From Afipia sp. (GTDB taxonomy: Bacteria > Pseudomonadota > Alphaproteobacteria > Rhizobiales > Xanthobacteraceae), in the NCBI GenBank assembly GCA_017474385.1, contig JAFVHU010000154.1:1-64000 (forward strand): a stretch of DNA of 64,000 bases, given 5' to 3'. A model generated the notes under the pieces. The model saw only the letters and a program-made list of their open reading frames with translations. It was not told the origin of the DNA and did not search any database. The first letter of the stretch is position 1. Every line of letters begins with the position of its first letter. The position numbers and the translations under genes were made by a program. Positions 38,114 through 45,828 of the stretch are shown in pieces.

Positions 38114-39262
38114 TCAGGTCTTCTTCTTGGCGTTCGGCCCGAAGTAATGGTTGTAGGCCATGCGACGGTTTACCACCGTGTCCTGCTCCCACTGCGTCGC
38201 CCGCTTGGCGAAGGCCAACTGCGATTCGACAATCTCCTTGAACAGCGGATTATCGACCGACTTCTTGGCGACGACTTCGTCATAGATATCGAGTTGCTTC
38301 TGCAGGATCGAGTCAGGGGTCTTGTAGAACTTGACCTTGTCCTTGGTCTGCATCTCCTCGTAATCTTTCGAATAGCGATCGATCGCTTTCCAGGCCATGT
38401 CCTGGCCCGCTGCTTCGGTGGCGTTGGCAATAATCGCCTTCATCTTTTCGGGCAGCGCGTTGTACTTGTCCTTGTTGAACATGATCTCGAACTGCTCGGC
38501 GTTCTGATGATAGCTCTGCAGCATGCAGATCTTCGAGACGTCCGGAAAACCAAGGACACGGTCGGACGTGGCATTGTTGAACTCGGCCGCGTCGAGCAGG
38601 CCGCGGTCCATCGCCGAGACGATTTCACCGCCCGGCAGCGCGTTCACCGCGGCCCCGAGGCCGGTGAACACATCGATCGATATACCCACGGTGCGGAACT
38701 TGACGCCCTTGAGATCGTCGGCCTTGGTGACCGGCTTCTTGAACCAGCCCAGCGGCTGCGTCGGCATCGGCCCATACGGGAACGAGACCACGTTGGCGCC
38801 AATGGACGCGTAGAGCTTGGCCAGCAGTTCCTTGCCGCCGCCGTACTTGTGCCAGGCGAGCAGCATGTTGGCGTCCATCGCATAGCCCGGACCCGAACCC
38901 CACAGCGCCAGGGCGTTCTGCTTGCCGTAGTGATAAACCAGCACGCCGTGTCCGCCATCAAGCGTCCCCTTCGAGACCGCGTCGAGCAGGCCGAAGGCCG
39001 GCACCACGGCGCCTGCGGGAAGCACCTCGATCTTGAGATCGCCGCCGGTCATGTCGTTGACCTTCTTGGCGAAGTCGAGCGCGTATTCGTGGAAGATGTC
39101 CTTCGCTGGCCAAGTGCTCTGCCAGCGCATGTTGACCGGACCGGTCTGCGCCAGAGCCGGCGTCGCAACCGCGGCGGCTGCGCCTGCGGCGGCAACTTTC
39201 AGGAAGTTGCGGCGGCTGGAGGTCTTCTCGCTGGAAGTCTTGTCTTTGTGTCGTTTCGTCAT
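38114..39262 (-). CDS. TRAP transporter solute-binding protein (DctP), Tat-exported
   Basis: 382 residues. The N-terminus has a twin-arginine signal (SSRRNFLKVAAAGAAAA, cleavage near ALA). The DctP domain follows, with the family core VKFRTVGISIDVFTGLGAAVNALPGGEI, which contains the ligand-binding Arg near it, and DRGLLDAAEFNNATSDRVLG. Tat export suggests it folds in the cytoplasm. The ligand is probably a carboxylate or 2-oxo acid (YiaO/TakP-like), which is an inference from the family. It is the first gene of the operon with the two permeases. Confidence 0.93.
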   Translation of the reverse strand: MTKRHKDKTSSEKTSSRRNFLKVAAAGAAAAVATPALAQTGPVNMRWQSTWPAKDIFHEYALDFAKKVNDMTGGDLKIEVLPAGAVVPAFGLLDAVSKGTLDGGHGVLVYHYGKQNALALWGSGPGYAMDANMLLAWHKYGGGKELLAKLYASIGANVVSFPYGPMPTQPLGWFKKPVTKADDLKGVKFRTVGISIDVFTGLGAAVNALPGGEIVSAMDRGLLDAAEFNNATSDRVLGFPDVSKICMLQSYHQNAEQFEIMFNKDKYNALPEKMKAIIANATEAAGQDMAWKAIDRYSKDYEEMQTKDKVKFYKTPDSILQKQLDIYDEVVAKKSVDNPLFKEIVESQLAFAKRATQWEQDTVVNRRMAYNHYFGPNAKKKT

Positions 39263-39496
39263 GGCGTTCTCCCCTGCTAGGCCCGTTCTTCTTGAACCGG
39301 CCTTTATTCATTGATGGCAAGACAAAGGCTTACGGGGAGATTTGGCAAGAATGATCGGATGAATGCGACTCTTCGACGCGGCAGTTGACGATTTCATCTA
39401 CGACTTTGGAATAAGGCTGCGTGTGGATTGTTAATGCTGCACGCCTGTTTCATCGCGCCGCAACACGTCTTCAGCGAACGCGAACGACGCCGACGT

Positions 39497-40891
39497 TCAA
39501 TCGCGCCGCACAATCCTGAACATCGGCGACCGGTCCGGCTGAGTCGTGACCACGCCGACCGGCGTCACCGGTTCACGGTCGAGCGGCTCGACCTTGAAGG
39601 TGCCGATCAGCTTCGCCAGCGCCAGGGTGGCCTCGGTCAGCGCAAACTGCGCACCGATGCAGACGCGCGGCCCCACGCCGAACGGCAGATAGGCGAAGCG
39701 GTCCGGCGGCGGGCTACCCGGCAGGAAGCGCGACGGCCGGAAGGCATTCGGCTGGTCCCAGAGCTTTTCATGCCGGTGCAGCAGCCACGGCGAGATCAGC
39801 ACGATGTCTTTGGCCGCAATGTCCGCGCCGGGCACGGTGTCGGGGCCGGAGGCCGCCCGCACGATCAGGAACGCCGGCGGATAAAGCCGCATGGTCTCAT
39901 CGAGCACCGCGCGGGTGAAGGTCAGCCGCGTCACGTCGAGCGCGCCGGACGCAAGCGCGGCCTTCGCCTCTTTCGCCAGTTCGTCCTGCGTCACAGGATC
40001 AAGCGCCAGCAGATAGAGCGACCAGAACAGCGCCGTCGCGGTGGTCTCGTGACCAGCAAGGATCATGGTGGAAACCTGATCGCCGAGCTGTTCGTCGGAG
40101 AAGGCTTCGCCCGTTTCCGGATCGCACGCCGCGACCATCAGGCCGAACAGATCGTGCGGCGCGTCGCTACCCTTGTCCGCGCCTTTCGCGCGGCGCTCCG
40201 CGATCAGCTTCTGCATGAACCGCGTCCATCGCCGCCGGAACAGCGCGCGGGAAATATCGCTCGGGCTCGGCCAGCCCAGTGGCAGCAGCAGATCGAAGAA
40301 GCGCGGCTGCGCGAGGCGCTCGCCGTACTCATTGACAAAGCCGCGCAGCGCCGGGCCGTGCTTGTCGATCTCGAACGAGAACATCGTGCGGCCGGCAATG
40401 TCGAGCGCAAGATGTTGCATGGCCTCGCGCAAGTCGACCGGCTTGCCGCATTGGCCATTCAGCGTGGCGATGGCATCGTCGGTGGCCGCCAGCATATGCG
40501 GCACCAGCAGAGGAATCGCGCGCGGCGCGAAAGCCGGCGCCAGCGTGCGGCGCTGGTTCTTCCAGGCCTTGCCCTCGGCCAGCAAAAGGCCCTCGCCGAG
40601 GATCGGCCGTAGCACCCGGATGCCGGCCGGAGTGCGGGTGTAGTTCTCGTAATTCTCAACGAGCACATGCCGGATCGCATCCGGGGTGTTGAGGATGAAA
40701 CTGCTGCGCCCGAAAAACCGCCCCTGAACGATGTCCTCTTCGTAGGCGCGCGGACCCCAGCTGGCGATGGCGTTGTTGCGGATCAGGGCCAGGCGGCCGA
40801 GCGGCGACAGATCGTCCGGCGCGAGCGGAGGCCGCGGCGGAACCAGCGGTGGCCGCTGCATCGGTGCGTCAAGGACTTCGGCAATGCTCAT
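39497..40891 (-). CDS. Cytochrome P450
   Basis: 464 residues. The heme-ligand loop is FGVGPRVCIGAQFA, the ExxR is in DETMRLYPPAF, and the oxygen-activating I-helix is ILAGHETTATALFW. The K-helix and PERF-like region (FRPSRFLPG) are intact. No ferredoxin or reductase gene is adjacent, so redox partners must be elsewhere. It resembles class I CYP enzymes acting on fatty acids or terpenoids, but the substrate is open. Confidence 0.92.
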   Translation of the reverse strand: MSIAEVLDAPMQRPPLVPPRPPLAPDDLSPLGRLALIRNNAIASWGPRAYEEDIVQGRFFGRSSFILNTPDAIRHVLVENYENYTRTPAGIRVLRPILGEGLLLAEGKAWKNQRRTLAPAFAPRAIPLLVPHMLAATDDAIATLNGQCGKPVDLREAMQHLALDIAGRTMFSFEIDKHGPALRGFVNEYGERLAQPRFFDLLLPLGWPSPSDISRALFRRRWTRFMQKLIAERRAKGADKGSDAPHDLFGLMVAACDPETGEAFSDEQLGDQVSTMILAGHETTATALFWSLYLLALDPVTQDELAKEAKAALASGALDVTRLTFTRAVLDETMRLYPPAFLIVRAASGPDTVPGADIAAKDIVLISPWLLHRHEKLWDQPNAFRPSRFLPGSPPPDRFAYLPFGVGPRVCIGAQFALTEATLALAKLIGTFKVEPLDREPVTPVGVVTTQPDRSPMFRIVRRD

Positions 40892-40950
40892 AACGCTTTG
40901 GCTCCGACACCAGGCTGGAGTTTATCACGCGCTTCGGGAACGACCGTACA

Positions 40951-41017
40951 CGTCATTGCGAGGCAAGCGAAGCAATCCAGTACGACACAATTGCGACCGG
41001 ACTGGATTGCTCTCCGC
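40951..41017. repeat. CGTCATTGCGAG-type palindrome, truncated copy
   Basis: The left arm CGTCATTGCGAGGCAAGCGA.. (40951-40980) matches the element at 11057. The right arm retains CTGGATTGCT (41002-41011) but lacks the AATGACG end; the Bug gene stop follows at 41024. Confidence 0.65.
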
Positions 41018-41023
41018 GTGAGA

Positions 41024-41995
41024 TCAATTCGCCGTTGCGCCCGACGCCTTGACCACCTCGGCCCACTTCGCGCGTTCGGCCGCGATGAACGCCGTGAACT
41101 GATCCGGCGTCATTGGCGACGGCACCGCGCCGATATCGGTAAGCTTGGTCACCGTGTCCGGCATTTCAAGAATGCGCTTCACCTCCGCCGCCATCTTGTC
41201 GACAATCGGGCGCGGCGTCCCGGCCGGCGCGAACAGTCCGTGCCACGAGGTGGCATCGAAACCTTTCAGCGTGTCGGCAATCGGCGGCACTTCCGGCGCG
41301 GTCGGAGAACGCTGCGGACTTGTCACGCCAAGCGCGCGCACCGTGCCTGCTTTCGCCTGCGGCCACGCCAGCGTAATGTTGTCGAAGGCGAGATCGATAT
41401 GCCCGCCGGTCAGGTTCTGCATGATCTCGTTGGATGAGCGATACGGCACGTGAGTCATCCTGGTGCCGGTCGCAATCTTGAACAACTCCGCCGCAAGATG
41501 GATCGAGGTGCCGACGCCGGACGAGCCGTAGTTCAGCTTGTCGGGATTGGCTTTCGCATAGGCGACAAACTCCGCGACGTTCGTCACCGGCAGCGAATTT
41601 TTCACCACCAGCATGTTCGGCAACCGCGCGATCAGCGAGACCGGCTGGAAATCCTTCGCCGCGTCGAATGTCAGGTTCGAATACAGCGTCGGGTTGATGG
41701 CATGGGTGCTGACGGTGCCGAGCAGCAGCGTGTAGCCGTCATTGGGCGCCTTCGCGACCGCGGCCGCGCCGATATTGCCGCCCGCGCCGCCGCGATTTTC
41801 AACAACGAAGGGCTGCCCGAACGTCACCTGCATGTGGCTGGCGAGCAGGCGCGCAAACAGGTCAGCAGTGCCGCCGGCGGTGAACGGCACGATGATCGTG
41901 ACATTGCGCGACGGCCAGGTGTCCTGGGCATGGCCAAGCGAGATGGTCTGGAACATAAGGCAGAGCGCCGCGAACGCGGCGACAGCAAAACGCAT
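41024..41995 (-). CDS. Tripartite tricarboxylate transporter (Bug/TctC) solute-binding protein
   Basis: 323 residues from MRFAVAAFAALCLMF, which is a clean signal peptide (cleavage near HAQ); the frame extends 27 codons upstream without a signal. Bug-fold markers are TWPSRNVTIIVPFTAGGTADLFARLLA and GGAGGNIGAAAVAKAPNDGYTLL. It is an orphan: no TctA/TctB permease genes adjoin. Bug proteins often bind carboxylates. The gene is divergent from marR across 235 bases. Confidence 0.9.
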   Translation of the reverse strand: MRFAVAAFAALCLMFQTISLGHAQDTWPSRNVTIIVPFTAGGTADLFARLLASHMQVTFGQPFVVENRGGAGGNIGAAAVAKAPNDGYTLLLGTVSTHAINPTLYSNLTFDAAKDFQPVSLIARLPNMLVVKNSLPVTNVAEFVAYAKANPDKLNYGSSGVGTSIHLAAELFKIATGTRMTHVPYRSSNEIMQNLTGGHIDLAFDNITLAWPQAKAGTVRALGVTSPQRSPTAPEVPPIADTLKGFDATSWHGLFAPAGTPRPIVDKMAAEVKRILEMPDTVTKLTDIGAVPSPMTPDQFTAFIAAERAKWAEVVKASGATAN

Positions 41996-42198
41996 GGTCG
42001 TTCTCCCTGAGTGCGCGCTCATGACGCCGGTTACGACTGCCTGACCGCGCTTGTTTTTGTGCCGCCATTTCCGCACAGGCCGCGCGCAAGCGCAATGGCG
42101 CCGGAACCCTGCGAAGCGCCGCCCCCGGATGGCTGGGCAATCGCCAGTGGCTTACGCAGAGCTGTCATGAAAAGGCTTTCCGGCGCCGCCGAGGCTTG

Positions 42199-42218
42199 AT
42201 ATTTCACATGTGAAATAT
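42199..42218. promoter_or_regulatory. Perfect palindromic operator of the MarR gene
   Basis: ATATTTCACATGTGAAATAT is a 20-bp perfect palindrome centred between 42208 and 42209. It ends 12 bases before the likely marR start. Its position over the promoter, next to the ribosome site AGGGGA (42221-42226), fits repression by the encoded MarR dimer. Confidence 0.75.
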
Positions 42219-42230
42219 ATAGGGGATGAC

Positions 42231-42665
42231 ATGACGACAGATCGTCGGCTGATTTTTCTGATGACCGTGGGTTATCGCAGGCTGCAGCGAGGTATCGAAC
42301 AGCACATGCTCGCGGAAGACGGCCTGACCTCGGCGCAATCCGGGGTGCTGTTCTTTCTTGGACGGAACGATGGCGCGCTGATCGGCGATATCTCCGCTGC
42401 TCTCGATATCGTGCCGTCCGCCATCACGGGTCTTGCCGACCGGATGGAGCGAGCAGGATTGATCAAACGAAAACGTGACGGCGCGGATGGCCGCGCGCAG
42501 CGCGTTTATCTGACCGAGGCCGGAGAGAAGATACGCAAACGAGCAGTGACACGAGCGCAGGCCATCAACAGCACGCTGGTGGAAGGCTTCTCGGACAAGG
42601 AAATCGATGTTGTTTCGCGCTGGCTGGTGAGCCTGCAAACAAAGTTCCCGAAGGACAGTTCCTAG
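42231..42665 (+). CDS. MarR family transcriptional regulator
   Basis: 144 residues from ATG 42231 (the ATG at 42210 falls inside the operator palindrome and lacks a ribosome site; AGGGGA precedes 42231). The winged helix is GDISAALDIVPSAITGLADRMERAGLIKRKRD, with the wing DGRAQRVYLTEAG. The neighbouring enoyl-CoA hydratase, 26 bases downstream, suggests control by an acyl- or aryl-CoA, as for CouR/FerC-type regulators; that is inference. Confidence 0.9.
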   Translation: MTTDRRLIFLMTVGYRRLQRGIEQHMLAEDGLTSAQSGVLFFLGRNDGALIGDISAALDIVPSAITGLADRMERAGLIKRKRDGADGRAQRVYLTEAGEKIRKRAVTRAQAINSTLVEGFSDKEIDVVSRWLVSLQTKFPKDSS

Positions 42666-42691
42666 ATTCGATATGAAAGGAAACGGAGACC

Positions 42692-43462
42692 ATGACTGAA
42701 TTCGTAAAGAGTGAGCTTGAGTCAGGCGTCCTGACGCTGACACTGGCGCGTCCGGACAAGATGAATGCCATCACCAACGCAATGTATGCCGCTCTCGCGG
42801 ACGCGCTGGAAACCGCGGAAAAAGATCCTGCAATCCGCGCGGTTGTGTTTCAGGGCGACGGCGATCACTTCACGGCCGGCAACGACATGGGCGATTTCGC
42901 CGCGCAATCGAAAGATCCCAGCATCGTGGCACACTCGCCGCGGTTTATTACGAACCTCGGCATAGCGACCAAGCCGCTGATCGCGGCGGTGCAGGGAAAT
43001 GCCGTCGGCATCGGCACGACAATGCTCCTGCATTGCGACCTCGTTTACGTCGCGCCGACGGCGCGTTTGATCACTCCGTTCGTGAACATCGCGCTGGTGC
43101 CGGAAGCGGCCTCGACGCATCTCCTGCAGGGGCGAATCGGTTATGCCCGCGCCTACGAGATGTTTGCTCTGGGTGAACCGATGAGTGGTGAAACCGCAGT
43201 CTCGCTTGGTCTGGTCAATGCAATTGTCCCCGTCGAAGAGCTGCGCAAGAAGGCGCGCGATGCAGCGCTTAAGCTCGCCAGGCAGCCAGCCGGATCGCTC
43301 TCGCACACCAAGTCGCTGATGCGCGATACCGCTTCGATCACCGCGCAGATCAATCGTGAAGGCGCTATTCTCAAGGAACGGCTCAAGGGCCCCGAAGCGC
43401 GCGAGGCGCTCACCGCATTCGCCGAACGCAGAAAGCCCGATTTCTCGAAGATCGCGGGTTAA
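42692..43462 (+). CDS. Enoyl-CoA hydratase/isomerase family protein
   Basis: 256 residues of the crotonase fold. The oxyanion-hole segment is FTAGNDMGDFA, and the second is VQGNAVGIGTTMLLHCDLVYV; the C-terminal helix ends with RRKPDFSKI. The residue usually Glu for hydration is not clear in my alignment by eye, so hydratase versus isomerase is open. Probably co-transcribed with the MarR gene. A terminator follows. Confidence 0.88.
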   Translation: MTEFVKSELESGVLTLTLARPDKMNAITNAMYAALADALETAEKDPAIRAVVFQGDGDHFTAGNDMGDFAAQSKDPSIVAHSPRFITNLGIATKPLIAAVQGNAVGIGTTMLLHCDLVYVAPTARLITPFVNIALVPEAASTHLLQGRIGYARAYEMFALGEPMSGETAVSLGLVNAIVPVEELRKKARDAALKLARQPAGSLSHTKSLMRDTASITAQINREGAILKERLKGPEAREALTAFAERRKPDFSKIAG

Positions 43463-43470
43463 CTCCCAAC

Positions 43471-43500
43471 GGGCTGGTCACATTGTGGTCAGCCCGGATT
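43471..43500 (+). terminator. Terminator after the enoyl-CoA hydratase gene
   Basis: GGGCTG and CAGCCC pair around an inner CAC/GTG stem with an ATT loop, followed by GGATTTGTT. It lies 8 bases after the stop codon. Confidence 0.65.
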
Positions 43501-43651
43501 TGTTGGACCCAGCCGATGGCGCGGCCAGCAAGTTCGTAATAGTGTCCGCCGGCGCGCTTCAACAACTGCGCCGATGGACAGCGATGATCGACACGCGCGC
43601 GGAAATAAACTTGTTATTGGCTAGGCAGTCGGCCGCAATGGTTTCGTACCG

Positions 43652-44947
43652 TTGGTAAACCGGCCCGCGATCACCGTCGTCATCCCGACATATAACTGGA
43701 GCGCGGCGCTTCGCTGCGCCATCCGCTCGGTGCTGCTGCAAACCGAGCAGAACTTCGAAATCATGGTGGTCGGCGACGGCTGCACCGACGATTCGGCGGA
43801 CGTCGTCGCGTCGTTCGGCGACGCCCGTATCCGCTGGCACAATCTCGATCGCAACTACGGCTCGCAATGGGTGGCGAACAATTACGCGATCGAGCACGCG
43901 GCGTCGGACTGGATCGCGTATCTCGGGCACGACGACATCTGGTATCCGACACATCTCGAAGCGATCCTGCGCGCGGCACGCGAGCATGACGCCGAAGTCG
44001 TCACCAGCGTGATGGCGCTTTACGGCCCGCCGGATTCGGGCGTCCGCGGGATGGCCGGCCTGTTCACATCCGGGAGTTACTCGGCCGGCGATTTCGTGCC
44101 GCCGTCCGCATTCGCCCACAAGCGGTCGATCTACGGCGACGGCATCAAATGGCAGGATCCGGCCTCGGTGACAGTGCCGATGGACGCGCTGTTCATGAAC
44201 CAGACCGCGATGGCGGCGAAGCGCTTCGCGTCCACCCGCGAACTGACATCGTTCAAGTTCAACGCTGCGTGGCGGCGAGATTCCTACAAGATCAAGTCAA
44301 CCGACGAGCAGCAGCGCCTGCTGGAACGGATCCAGTCGCAGCCCGATTTCCGGTCTCAGGAATTCATCGGCATCATGGATGCCGTGGTCAAAGGCAAATT
44401 CCTGAAGATTGAAATGCCGTCGCAAGAAGTCGAACCCGGCTCGGCCGTGCGCCTCAATCGCAGGAACAAGGGAGCCGACAGCCGGTTCACTGCATCGGAG
44501 ATGCAGCGCATCGACCGAAAGGTCGCATTCGATCTCGATCGCCAAAATATGCCGTTCGAGTGGCACGGCATCGAGAAGCATCGCCGTTACAAGACCTTTC
44601 GCTGGAGCGGCCCGAGCCGCCGTTCCACCATCGATCTTCCGGTGCATTTCAAGACCGACCTGCTGATTCGCATTATCGTCGTCAAGTCGCTGGCGCCGCC
44701 TGAAGCGATCCGGCTCCTGCTGCGGGACAAGCCGCTGCAAAGCCAGATCAGGAAAAAACTGCTTGGCGGTTTCGTCATCGAAGCCGTCGCACGCATTGCC
44801 GACATCCCGCCGTCCGATCGCGATTTCGGAATCACGATCGAAGTCGATGCGACGCGCCGTCCCTGCGATCTCGGCATGGGCAATGACAGCCGGTGGCTCG
44901 GCGTCGGTGTTGCGCGCGTTGAGCTGGAGCCGCTGACGAAAAGTTAA
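43652..44947 (+). CDS. Family 2 glycosyltransferase with a C-terminal extension
   Basis: 431 residues. The N-terminal GT-A domain has TVVIPTYNWSAALRCAIRS, GDGCTDDSADVV and YLGHDDIWYPTHLEAIL (the DxD-type metal site region). The remaining about 200 residues form a domain I do not recognise, rich in Arg and Lys with beta-like strands. The start is TTG at 43652: no in-frame ATG exists between it and the stop at 43622-43624, and no clear ribosome site precedes it. Target sugar and acceptor unknown. Confidence 0.8.
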   Translation: MVNRPAITVVIPTYNWSAALRCAIRSVLLQTEQNFEIMVVGDGCTDDSADVVASFGDARIRWHNLDRNYGSQWVANNYAIEHAASDWIAYLGHDDIWYPTHLEAILRAAREHDAEVVTSVMALYGPPDSGVRGMAGLFTSGSYSAGDFVPPSAFAHKRSIYGDGIKWQDPASVTVPMDALFMNQTAMAAKRFASTRELTSFKFNAAWRRDSYKIKSTDEQQRLLERIQSQPDFRSQEFIGIMDAVVKGKFLKIEMPSQEVEPGSAVRLNRRNKGADSRFTASEMQRIDRKVAFDLDRQNMPFEWHGIEKHRRYKTFRWSGPSRRSTIDLPVHFKTDLLIRIIVVKSLAPPEAIRLLLRDKPLQSQIRKKLLGGFVIEAVARIADIPPSDRDFGITIEVDATRRPCDLGMGNDSRWLGVGVARVELEPLTKS

Positions 44948-45021
44948 TCCGTCATCGAAATATCCGACATGCGTAGTTGGGCCGTGCTAGACTCGGCCAA
45001 ACAACCAGGCACAGGCAGAAC

Positions 45022-45246
45022 ATGAAAAAACCACTCACGCTCCCCGAAGAGGAGCCACGGAAGATCCAGCGCGCAGACATTGCACCCGCTGAAGGCTTTA
45101 CGCTCGTGGTCGATGGCCACTTCAAAACGCTGTACAATGACGAGGCGGCTGCCAAGAAGGCCGCGGGCGAACTGCTGAGCCGGTATAAAATGCTGCAGAT
45201 CGAAATTTACGATGCGGCGAAAAGAGAGCGAACGAAATTCTCGTAA
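45022..45246 (+). CDS. Small hypothetical protein
   Basis: 74 residues from MKKPLTLPEEE; the open frame begins 15 codons earlier without a likely start. It has an acidic-basic N-terminus, a strand-rich centre (GFTLVVDGHFKTLYND) and a basic helix AAAKKAAGELLSRYKMLQIEIYD. No family is recognised. It has no signal peptide, so it is cytoplasmic. Confidence 0.62.
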   Translation: MKKPLTLPEEEPRKIQRADIAPAEGFTLVVDGHFKTLYNDEAAAKKAAGELLSRYKMLQIEIYDAAKRERTKFS

Positions 45247-45300
45247 GCAACTGCCATTCTACCGAGACGCGCGGAGCCTTTGAGACGCCGCGCGTCGGCA

Positions 45301-45480
45301 TCAGCCAATGAGCCAGATGCCCTTGTGAATATCGAAGCGCACGAGGCCCTCGTCACGCATCTTCAACAGCAGCGCCTGGCAGTCTTCCTGATTCTTGATG
45401 TTCACGCGCTTCATCACGTCGAAGATCTTCAGCGGTTTTTCGCGAAGAGCGGCCAGAATCTTTTCTCGATCGGTTTGCAT
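45301..45480 (-). CDS. Short winged-helix-like protein (59 residues)
   Basis: ATG 45480 (CAT on the plus strand) to TGA 45301. The protein begins MQTDREKILAALREKPLKIF. It is predicted as three helices and a two-stranded wing (CQALLLKMRDEGLVRFDI, then HKGIWLIG). The layout LAALREKPLKIFDVMKRV is like a small winged-helix or anti-sigma-type DNA-binding protein, as in minimal transcription regulators. There is no second domain. It lies between the small hypothetical gene and tRNA-Thr. Confidence 0.65.
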   Translation of the reverse strand: MQTDREKILAALREKPLKIFDVMKRVNIKNQEDCQALLLKMRDEGLVRFDIHKGIWLIG

Positions 45481-45623
45481 TGTTGTTCCTTGCGCCGTTC
45501 TGGCGGTGTGCCGAATTCGTTTGCGACAGCGTCAGCCCCACTTCTCCAATGGAAGACGAAGCACCGTGCAGGCGAGCGCCCACGCGTGAGCAAGTCCAAT
45601 GTGCTGCGAGATACTGGGAAGAG

Positions 45624-45699
45624 TGGTGCCGCCTATAGGATTCGAACCTACGACCCCCTCATTACGAATGAGGTGCTCTACCAGCTGAGCTAAGGCGGC
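45624..45699 (-). tRNA. tRNA-Thr(CGT)
   Basis: 76-nt cloverleaf on the minus strand with encoded CCA. The acceptor GCCGCCT pairs with AGGCGGC. The anticodon stem CCTCA/TGAGG encloses the loop TTCGTAA, giving anticodon CGT, which reads ACG. The T-arm with GTTCGAATC is intact. A TATAAA box lies upstream on the minus strand. Confidence 0.95.
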
Positions 45700-45828
45700 G
45701 AAACGCGCGAGATTTATATCCGCACCTGATACTGGCCAGAGCCTCGCTTTGCAACATCAGCGGCATCCGCGAGGCGCTTTTCTCTCGTCTCGATCAAGTG
45801 CGAGCCGACTATGCCAGCCAACTCCTAA

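Noticed and set aside
37598..39280. 560-codon plus-strand open frame opposite DctQ and DctP
   Set aside because: It runs antisense across two recognised genes and their gap, with no domain.
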